From JAVBQG01 sp031549185 (GTDB taxonomy: Bacteria > Synergistota > Synergistia > Synergistales > Synergistaceae): a DNA stretch of 64,000 nucleotides. The stretch lies in contig JAVBQG010000002.1 of the NCBI GenBank assembly GCA_031549185.1, positions 1 through 64,000 on the forward strand. The letters run 5' to 3'. The notes below the pieces were generated by a model. The model ran no database searches. It saw only the letters and a list, made by a program, of their open reading frames with translations, and was not told the origin of the DNA. A program made the translations under genes and the position numbers. This document shows positions 59,044 to 64,000 of this stretch, piece after piece (position 1 is the stretch's first letter; every line of letters starts with the position of its first letter).

Positions 59044-59573
59044 AACCCCATAGCCTCCAACTGCGCCAACATCTTCTCCGTGTAGAATTTATCCAGCTTT
59101 TCCCCAACCCATCCAAGCTGCTGTGCCTTTATCTCGGCAACGTCGTAGGAAACGTCGAACATCTCCGACATTTCGTAGACGGTGAGCATGCCGTGTTTTT
59201 TCAGTTCAGGAACGGGCAAAAGCAATTCCGACGCGAAGCGGTTTGCTTCGGTTTCCTGCCAAGCCTGTCTGGCCTCGATAATACTCTCGCCATCGAAAAT
59301 TGCGGGATCGTGTCCAAGGAGAATGTGGCCGATCTCGTGAGCGAGGGTGAAGCGCTTCCGGTGTCGATGTTGTTTATCGTTGAGCAAGATCACAATGTGT
59401 CGATCCGACTTTGGCCGAAGATGGCACCCTTCTATGCCTTCGAGTTCAATTGACCGTACGGCAAATTTCAGGCATTTGCACAGTTTAATCATGTCGATCG
59501 GCAATGTGGGAACGACGTTGTAGTAAGCGCTAAAGAGTTTACGAGCCCGAATGATTTCATGCACCCCGCGCAC
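59040..59573 (-). CDS. ImmA/IrrE-family metallo-endopeptidase
   Basis: 177 residues. Zinc motif HEIGH in RFTLAHEIGHILLGHDP, a later ETEANRFASELLLP providing the third ligand, and LRPKSDRHIVILLND. In ICEBs1-like elements such proteins cleave the adjacent XRE repressor to trigger induction; that gene lies immediately upstream here (eight bases apart). Confidence 0.9.
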   Translation of the reverse strand: MRGVHEIIRARKLFSAYYNVVPTLPIDMIKLCKCLKFAVRSIELEGIEGCHLRPKSDRHIVILLNDKQHRHRKRFTLAHEIGHILLGHDPAIFDGESIIEARQAWQETEANRFASELLLPVPELKKHGMLTVYEMSEMFDVSYDVAEIKAQQLGWVGEKLDKFYTEKMLAQLEAMGL

Positions 59574-59581
59574 CTCGCTTA

Positions 59582-60082
59582 TTATAAATCCTCGTCCGAC
59601 TGTGGGGTTCGGAAACCGTCCTCTTCTTTCAGTTCTCCTAATCCTAAAACAAATAGCATGCCTTGAGCGATTCTTTTCTTTGTCTCTGGGGGAAGGTTTT
59701 TCCAGTTTTGTCTCGTGGTCCTGAAATTGACGATCAAATCCGGATTGATGCTCGCCAGTTCTTGGATCAGCTCGTCAAGATCGCGCGATGCTTGGAACTT
59801 TGATTCTGCATTCTTCACATCAAAGTTTTGTATTGCCTCCGCAATCTCTCGCGATTTGTTCTGATTGTTTAACGGTTCGAAACTATCGGTTTCGCCCATC
59901 AGGTAGGCGACGGAGGTATCGAGGGCGGCGGCAAGCTTTTGTAGGGCATCGCCCTTAGGTATTCTTTCTCCTCGTTCCCACATGCCAAGTGTCTTGCCGA
60001 CGACGCCCGCTTGCTCGGCAAGTTGTTGTTGCGTGAGATCGAGTAACCTCCTGCGCTGGTAAATGCGTTCGCCTATATCCAT
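59582..60082 (-). CDS. XRE-family repressor (phage CI-like)
   Basis: 166 residues. HTH: IGERIYQRRRLLDLTQQQLAEQAGVVGKTLGMWERGERIPKGDALQKLAAALDTSVAYLMGE. The C-terminal half has no S24 protease signature, which fits cleavage by the neighbouring ImmA-type peptidase instead of self-cleavage. Divergent from the Cro-like gene at 60289, with operators between. Confidence 0.9.
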   Translation of the reverse strand: MDIGERIYQRRRLLDLTQQQLAEQAGVVGKTLGMWERGERIPKGDALQKLAAALDTSVAYLMGETDSFEPLNNQNKSREIAEAIQNFDVKNAESKFQASRDLDELIQELASINPDLIVNFRTTRQNWKNLPPETKKRIAQGMLFVLGLGELKEEDGFRTPQSDEDL

Positions 60083-60163
60083 AAGTTCATATTATCAGAA
60101 CAAAACAACCGGTCAAGCCCCAAATTGCTCCCCTTGCATAACTGTTTGTGGCGATTGGCGAAG

Positions 60164-60224
60164 AATATTGGTTCTGTAAAAATAACCAATTGTTCTTGAC
60201 ATGAGGAACTATTGGTGCTATTGT
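60164..60224 (+). promoter_or_regulatory. Lysogeny switch operator and early promoter
   Basis: TTGACA (60196-60201), 17 bp, TATTGT (60219-60224) form a promoter toward the Cro-like gene. ACCAATTGTTC (60185-60195) and GAACTATTGGT (60206-60216) are inverted arms (one mismatch) around the -35 box, and a further half-site ATTGGTTC lies at 60167-60174. Likely bound by the XRE repressor. Confidence 0.65.
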
Positions 60225-60288
60225 CTGCTTGTTTCGTGACCAGAGATCTGAAAATAAAACCATTCGGTTATATAAAGGAGGTGATTGG

Positions 60289-60540
60289 ATGAATGGAATC
60301 CGCAGTTTACGAGGAGCTAGATGTATGACGCAAGCCGGGTTGGCTGAAGCAATGAGTGTTTCGGTAAAAACAATCAGCCTTTGGGAGTCTGGGAAACGTG
60401 AACCCGTTGGATCGGATTACATGCGACTTGCCAAGATTCTCGGTTGCCAAGTGACTGACCTTATCCCAAACCCTCCGCTGCCCCCGAAACGAAGAAAGAG
60501 CAGGATGTTGTCGGGGGCGAAGCAAGCGGCGTCTCTTTGA
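60289..60540 (+). CDS. Cro-like XRE regulator
   Basis: 83 residues: MNGIRSLRGARCMTQAGLAEAMSVSVKTISLWESGKREPVGSDYMRLAKILGCQVTDLIPN is a full HTH domain, followed by a short basic tail. The Shine-Dalgarno AAAGGAGGTGATT is a near-perfect match to the anti-SD. First early gene opposite the repressor. Confidence 0.88.
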   Translation: MNGIRSLRGARCMTQAGLAEAMSVSVKTISLWESGKREPVGSDYMRLAKILGCQVTDLIPNPPLPPKRRKSRMLSGAKQAASL

Positions 60541-60584
60541 CACTTGAAGTTTTCACCAAAATTTTATCTGAGGGGGTGGTCGCG

Positions 60585-60746
60585 ATGGAGCATGCGATAC
60601 ATGGCGACGAGGTTTACATCCATGGGGATTTTGCACGGGTGACGCTTGAAATACCGCTTGGGGTTGACGCTGACGGTTATTTCGAAAAGGCGAAACAGGC
60701 TTACGTCGAGAAATGCGACGAGATACGGCGAAAGTTGGGAGGGTAG
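60585..60746 (+). CDS. Small prophage protein, unknown
   Basis: 53 residues beginning MEHAIHGDEVYIHGDFARVTLE; GAGGGGGTGG upstream supports ATG 60585 over an earlier in-frame TTG. No family recognised. Stop lies two bases before the next start. Confidence 0.55.
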   Translation: MEHAIHGDEVYIHGDFARVTLEIPLGVDADGYFEKAKQAYVEKCDEIRRKLGG

Positions 60747-60748
60747 AG

Positions 60749-60955
60749 ATGAAGCTATTGCGTTCAAAAGACTGCGCCGAGCTGTTCGGGGTTCACCACA
60801 CGACATGGGAAAAGTGGGTGGAGCTGGATCCGACGGCGCCGAAGCCGGCCATCAAAACGCGAGGTTGGGTTGCCTGGAACGAAGACGAAGTGCTTGTGTA
60901 TCAGTCGTTACTCATAAAGGAAGGGAGGTCCGGATATGTTAAGAAAATTGCTTGA
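60749..60955 (+). CDS. Small HTH protein, excisionase/terminase-small-like
   Basis: 68 residues. LRSKDCAELFGVHHTTWEKWVELDP followed by KTRGWVAWNEDEVLVYQS looks like the MerR/AlpA-type winged helix common to phage excisionases and DNA-packaging regulators. GGGAGGGTAGAG before ATG 60749. Function inferred only from fold-like pattern. Confidence 0.6.
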   Translation: MKLLRSKDCAELFGVHHTTWEKWVELDPTAPKPAIKTRGWVAWNEDEVLVYQSLLIKEGRSGYVKKIA

Positions 60956-61079
60956 TCTGCTCGATTGGAGAACTCGCCGGATTTTGCGTCGGGCTTGCGA
61001 CGGCGATCTTCGCCGGATGGGGAAAGCACCCCGCATGATGGTTTGGCAGGCGGAAGTGATCGGGAGGAGGGGGTGGTGA
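60936..61079 (+). CDS. Small basic prophage protein
   Basis: 47 residues, MLRKLLDLLDWRTRRILRRA followed by CDGDLRRMGKAPRMMVWQAE and VIGRRGW. AAGGGAGGTCCGGAT gives a strong RBS, and the start overlaps the previous gene's end. Very Arg-rich; no family recognised. Confidence 0.55.
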   Translation: MLRKLLDLLDWRTRRILRRACDGDLRRMGKAPRMMVWQAEVIGRRGW

Positions 61080-61102
61080 ACAAAACAGGAGTGCATGAAT
61101 GA

Positions 61103-61172
61103 AGCCCCTCGCAAGAGGGGCTCGCGCAAAGAGCGATCCTTTGCCGGTAGTAGGGCTACCGGCCTTCATTTT
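61103..61172 (+). terminator. Tandem hairpins between early small genes and the replication block
   Basis: AGCCCCTC-GCAA-GAGGGGCT (61103-61122) is a perfect stem with a GNRA tetraloop; GCCGGTAG/CTACCGGC (61143-61163) follows and ends in CTTCATTTTAA. The second can terminate or attenuate transcription before the gene at 61199. Confidence 0.65.
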
Positions 61173-61198
61173 AACACACATCGAGGAGGCGTACAAAA

Positions 61199-61657
61199 AT
61201 GACAACTGACACCATCAGCATCACCATACATTCCCCGGATCTGGTTCAAGCACTTAAACAGCTGGCCGAGGTTCTCACGGGAAAACCCACGCTCCTGCCG
61301 GAGCAGCCGGCAGCGGCGCCGAGCGCGATCGAAGCGACAATCCCCACGGTCCCCCAAACACCGAGCGCCGTTCCCGCCGTCCCGGTTGCTGCAGCGGTTC
61401 CTGTTGTGCCCCCGGCACAGAGTGCGGCAGTTCTGCCGATGACCCCGGCACCCATCAACCCCGTACCTGTCGGCGCCGCACCTACATACACGATTGACGC
61501 GCTTGCCCGTGCCGGTGCGACCCTGGTGCAGTTAGGCAAGATGGACGATGCCGTTGCCCTGCTTGCGAAGTATGGCGTACCGACAGTAAATCAGTTGAAG
61601 CCGGAACAGTACGGGGCGTTCGCCACCGATCTGCGCGCGCTTGGTGCGCAGGTGTAG
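61199..61657 (+). CDS. Phage protein with Pro/Ala linker (often labelled rrp5-like)
   Basis: 152 residues. Short N-terminal domain (ISITIHSPDLVQALKQLAEVL), a long Pro/Ala/Val linker and a conserved C-terminal block YTIDALARAGATLVQLGKMDDAVALLAKYGVPTVNQLKPEQYGAFATDLRALG. I recall this C-terminal block from small phage or conjugative-element proteins next to DUF2800/DUF2815 genes; function unknown, presumably in replication or recombination. RBS GAGGAGG. Confidence 0.75.
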   Translation: MTTDTISITIHSPDLVQALKQLAEVLTGKPTLLPEQPAAAPSAIEATIPTVPQTPSAVPAVPVAAAVPVVPPAQSAAVLPMTPAPINPVPVGAAPTYTIDALARAGATLVQLGKMDDAVALLAKYGVPTVNQLKPEQYGAFATDLRALGAQV

Positions 61658-61668
61658 GAGAAGGTGTC

Positions 61669-61875
61669 ATGGACAACGCATTTAAGGACACGTTCAGGAT
61701 CATCGCGCCCGGCATGCAGGACAGCAACAAGCGCGGCGTCATTCGCATACCGCCGTCCACGTACGACAGGCTTGCGACTTTGAGCAGAGAGACCGGCGTC
61801 AGCATCTGCCGGATCGTCGATCAGTGCGTCTCGTTCGCACTGGAGAGGCTGGAAGGAGGAGAGGACGATGCCTGA
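61669..61875 (+). CDS. Small RHH/antitoxin-like prophage protein
   Basis: 68 residues: KRGVIRIPPSTYDRLATLSRETGVSICRIVDQCVSFALERL fits a ribbon-helix-helix DNA-binding pattern. Overlaps the start of the DUF2800 gene by eight bases. Probably regulates or assists the replication block. Confidence 0.65.
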   Translation: MDNAFKDTFRIIAPGMQDSNKRGVIRIPPSTYDRLATLSRETGVSICRIVDQCVSFALERLEGGEDDA

Positions 61876-63091
61876 TAGCCACGCGCTTTTATCCGCTTCC
61901 TCGGCGAGCCGGTGGTTGATCTGTACCGCCGCTCCGCGCTTCGAGGAACAGTTTCCCGAGACGACAAGCGAATACGCCGAGGAGGGCAGGCTGGCGCACT
62001 CGATCTGCGAGCTGAAGGTGCTGAAGAAATTCACCCTGGCGATCAAACCGAGCGCGTATAAAACCCAGCTCGGCAAGTTGAAAAAAGATCCGCTCTACTC
62101 CGATGAGATGGATCGCACGAGCGACTTTTATCTGGGGTACCTCCTCGAAAAGTCGATGGGTTACGACAACCCGCCTCTCGTCGACGCCGAGGTGAGGGTC
62201 GATTTCGGGGCGTACGTGCCCGAAGGCTTCGGGACGTGCGACTGCATCATGATCGGCGGCGACACGCTGGATATCGTCGACTACAAGCACGGCAAGGGCG
62301 TGCCCGTATCGGCGGAGAGCAACGCGCAGATGCGGCTGTATGCCCTCGGCGCGCTGCTGAAATACGAACCGTTTTACGGCGGCATGATCCGGCGCGTGCG
62401 CATGTCGATCGTCCAGCCCCGCATTCAGGACGAGCCGAGCAGCGAGACGCTGACCGTCGATGAGTTGAAGGTGTGGGGCGAGAGCATCAAGCCCGTGGCG
62501 GAGAAGGCCTTCAGCGGCTTCGGGGAGTTCGTGCCCGGCGACCACTGCCGCTTCTGTCGTGGGAAGGCGCAGTGCCGCGCCCGTGCCGACGCGAACACCG
62601 CCCTCGAGGACTTCAAGGATTTTAAGGCTATCCCCGGTAGCCTGGCGAACGATTTGATCGACGTCGGAAACGCGCACGGAGTGGAGGGTATGCCGCCCGT
62701 ATTGACCCTCGCCGAGATCGGCGACCTGCTGGTACGCGGCGCAAACCTCGTCGCCTGGTTCCACGATCTGGAGGAGTTCGCCCTGAACGCGATCCTCAAC
62801 GGCAAGGAGATCGCCGGATGGAAAGCCGTCGCCGGTCGAAGTGTCCGCGCGTTCAGCGACGCCGACACGGCGATTGCCGCCGTCATCGCCGCCGGATACG
62901 ACGAAGCCCTCGTCTACGAGCGCAGGGCCAAGACGCTGACGGAACTCGAAAAGCTGATGGGCAAAGCCGAGTTCGCGGAGAAGATCGGCGCGTACGTTAT
63001 GAAGCCGCTTGGCAAGCCGACCCTCGCGCCGTTGTCCGACAAGCGCGAACCGTACAGCCCGGCTGCCGCCGACTTTGCGGCAGCAATTTAA
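61868..63091 (+). CDS. DUF2800 family, RecB/Cas4-like nuclease
   Basis: 407 residues. Begins HALLSASSASRWLICTAAPRFEE as DUF2800 proteins do. PD-(D/E)xK nuclease core visible as CDCIMIGGDTLDIVDYKHGKG, and a Cys cluster HCRFCRGKAQCRA that may bind Fe-S as in Cas4/AddB. Likely an exonuclease for phage recombination with the adjacent DUF2815 protein. GGAAGGAGGAG upstream. Confidence 0.9.
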   Translation: MPDSHALLSASSASRWLICTAAPRFEEQFPETTSEYAEEGRLAHSICELKVLKKFTLAIKPSAYKTQLGKLKKDPLYSDEMDRTSDFYLGYLLEKSMGYDNPPLVDAEVRVDFGAYVPEGFGTCDCIMIGGDTLDIVDYKHGKGVPVSAESNAQMRLYALGALLKYEPFYGGMIRRVRMSIVQPRIQDEPSSETLTVDELKVWGESIKPVAEKAFSGFGEFVPGDHCRFCRGKAQCRARADANTALEDFKDFKAIPGSLANDLIDVGNAHGVEGMPPVLTLAEIGDLLVRGANLVAWFHDLEEFALNAILNGKEIAGWKAVAGRSVRAFSDADTAIAAVIAAGYDEALVYERRAKTLTELEKLMGKAEFAEKIGAYVMKPLGKPTLAPLSDKREPYSPAAADFAAAI

Positions 63092-63123
63092 CACCAAAAA
63101 TCTAATAAAAACTAAAGGAGAAT

Positions 63124-63819
63124 ATGAAAATGGCTTATCAGAACGACCCCATGAAAGTCCTGACGGGCGAGTGTCGCCTGTCCTACGTCAGCGTCATCAC
63201 TCCCCGTGCCGCGCAGCAGGGCGGCGAAGCGAAGTATTCCGTGACGTTGCTCATTCCCAAAAGCGACGTCGCCACCAAGGCAGACATCGACGCCTCCATG
63301 CAGGCCGCCGCGCAGGAAGCCGTGACAGCAAAGTGGAATGGCGTACGCCCGCCGAACCTTCGTGTACCAATTTACGACGGCGACGGCGTGCGGCCGTCCG
63401 GCGAACCATTCGGCGCGGAGTGCAAAGGGCACTGGGTTATCACGGCATCGTCCAAGATGAAGCCGCAGGTCGTCGGCATCGACAACATCAACGTGGATCT
63501 CGCGCCCTCGGATATCTACAGCGGCATGTTCGCGCGCGTGACGATCCGCTTTTTCGGGTACTCCAACAGCGGGAACAAGGGCGTGGGCTGCGGACTTGGC
63601 AACATCATGAAGACGCGGGACGGCGAGCCGCTGGCGGGCACCGCCTCCGCTGCCTCTGATTTTGCGGCGGTTGGCCATGCGGTCGTACAGCCGCCCCAAA
63701 CCGTTGCGCAGGCAGCCCAGGGATGGGTGCAGGCTCCGACGTATCCACAACCGGCCGCCGCGTTTGCGCAACCGACCGTAAACATCAACCCGTTGACCGG
63801 GCAGCCCCTTTCGGTTTAG
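63124..63819 (+). CDS. DUF2815 family, ssDNA-binding-like protein
   Basis: 231 residues. VLTGECRLSYVSVITPRAAQQGGEAKYSVTLLIPKSD and GYSNSGNKGVGCGLGNIMKTRDGEPLAG are typical of DUF2815, an OB-fold-like single-strand DNA-binding family in phage replication modules. The Pro/Gln/Ala-rich C-terminal tail ends PLTGQPLSV. RBS AAAGGAG. Confidence 0.88.
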   Translation: MKMAYQNDPMKVLTGECRLSYVSVITPRAAQQGGEAKYSVTLLIPKSDVATKADIDASMQAAAQEAVTAKWNGVRPPNLRVPIYDGDGVRPSGEPFGAECKGHWVITASSKMKPQVVGIDNINVDLAPSDIYSGMFARVTIRFFGYSNSGNKGVGCGLGNIMKTRDGEPLAGTASAASDFAAVGHAVVQPPQTVAQAAQGWVQAPTYPQPAAAFAQPTVNINPLTGQPLSV

Positions 63820-63833
63820 GGAGGGGCCCTAAC

Positions 63834-64000
63834 GTGGCTCACCATCTGAGCATTGACCTGGAGACGTTTTCGAGTGTCGACCTGCGAAAGTCCGGGATGT
63901 TCAAGTATGTCGAGAGCCCCGACTTTCAGATACTGCTCTTCGCGTACTCGCTGGACGGTGGGCCGGTGCAGCTCGTAGACCTTGCCATGGGGGAGACTCT
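63834..64000 (+). CDS. Phage DNA polymerase (family A-like), N-terminal fragment
   Basis: 55 residues visible from GTG 63834 (GGGAGGGG upstream); the gene continues past the window end. HLSIDLETFSSVDLRKSGMFKYVESPDFQILLFAYSLDG shows exonuclease motif I (Asp8-x-Glu10) as in DNA polymerases placed after DUF2815 in phage clusters. Identity beyond the exonuclease start cannot be verified here. Confidence 0.75.
   Translation, partial: MAHHLSIDLETFSSVDLRKSGMFKYVESPDFQILLFAYSLDGGPVQLVDLAMGET

Noticed and set aside
1..64000. Intact tRNA or rRNA genes and CRISPR arrays
   Set aside because: No complete tRNA arm pattern, rRNA segment or regularly spaced repeat array was seen on reading both strands; only the tRNA-Ser 3' fragment at 58151-58168 was found.

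Overview
The window is GC-rich, gene-dense bacterial chromosome that ends inside a prophage-like element. The organism is most likely a Synergistota bacterium. The secreted protein at 50568-52157 ends in a Gly8-Cys stretch, a hydrophobic segment and RRKKS, the layout of the Synerg-CTERM sorting signal. Kdo activation (KdsB) points to a Gram-negative envelope. A TAXI-type TRAP transporter, an oxygen-sensitive style hydro-lyase and a molybdenum hydroxylase point to an anaerobe living on organic or amino acids. The species cannot be named from this sequence.

Layout. 1-2909: envelope genes (unknown protein, kdsB, ELM1-like glycosyltransferase). 2910-4881: a lower-GC cassette of an AAA ATPase and a DUF4276 protein, bounded by 13-bp direct repeats, followed by a RelE/ParE-type toxin-antitoxin pair. 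5508-13353: a potassium-uptake region in which kdpF-A-B-C and a short KdpD (sensor half only) run leftward, while the kinase half of KdpD and KdpE run rightward from a shared control region with tandem response-regulator boxes. 13449-15623: a chemoreceptor. 15962-22923: a phosphate regulon (Pho box, pstS-C-A-B, phoU, phoB, phoR). 23063-27737: a nucleoside deaminase, a GspG-like pseudopilin, lepA, hemW and a Cys-motif protein.

28574-44581 is the most interesting chromosomal part. An IclR regulator is divergent from a single-direction run of 11 genes: two-subunit class I fumarase-like hydro-lyase, amidohydrolase, 3-methylaspartate ammonia-lyase, a Cys-rich protein resembling 6-hydroxynicotinate reductase, TAXI receptor, UPF0280 (ApbE-like) protein, three-subunit molybdenum hydroxylase, fused TRAP permease, and an 830-residue OYE/Fe-S/GltD-like fusion. 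Read together they suggest uptake of a small carboxylated N-heterocycle, hydroxylation, ring reduction, hydrolytic opening, ammonia elimination and hydration to a citramalate-like acid. The substrate is not evident.

44670-57734: YgjP-like metallopeptidase, two GGDEF proteins (one degenerate), an FAD dehydrogenase, a partial histidine operon (hisB-A-IE, no hisH or hisF), the Synerg-CTERM protein, an M14 peptidase, regulators, and a scarred patch with a truncated NYN gene. At 58151-58168 lies a fragment matching the 3' end of a tRNA-Ser with its terminator behind it, a likely attL. To its right come a membrane protein, ImmA/IrrE peptidase, XRE repressor, divergent Cro-like gene with an operator over its promoter, small early genes, and a replication block (DUF2800, DUF2815, DNA polymerase) that runs off the window end.

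Palindromic REP-like repeats (core GGACGCGCAATGCGCGTCC) occur between genes and also inside hemW and at the end of kdpE.
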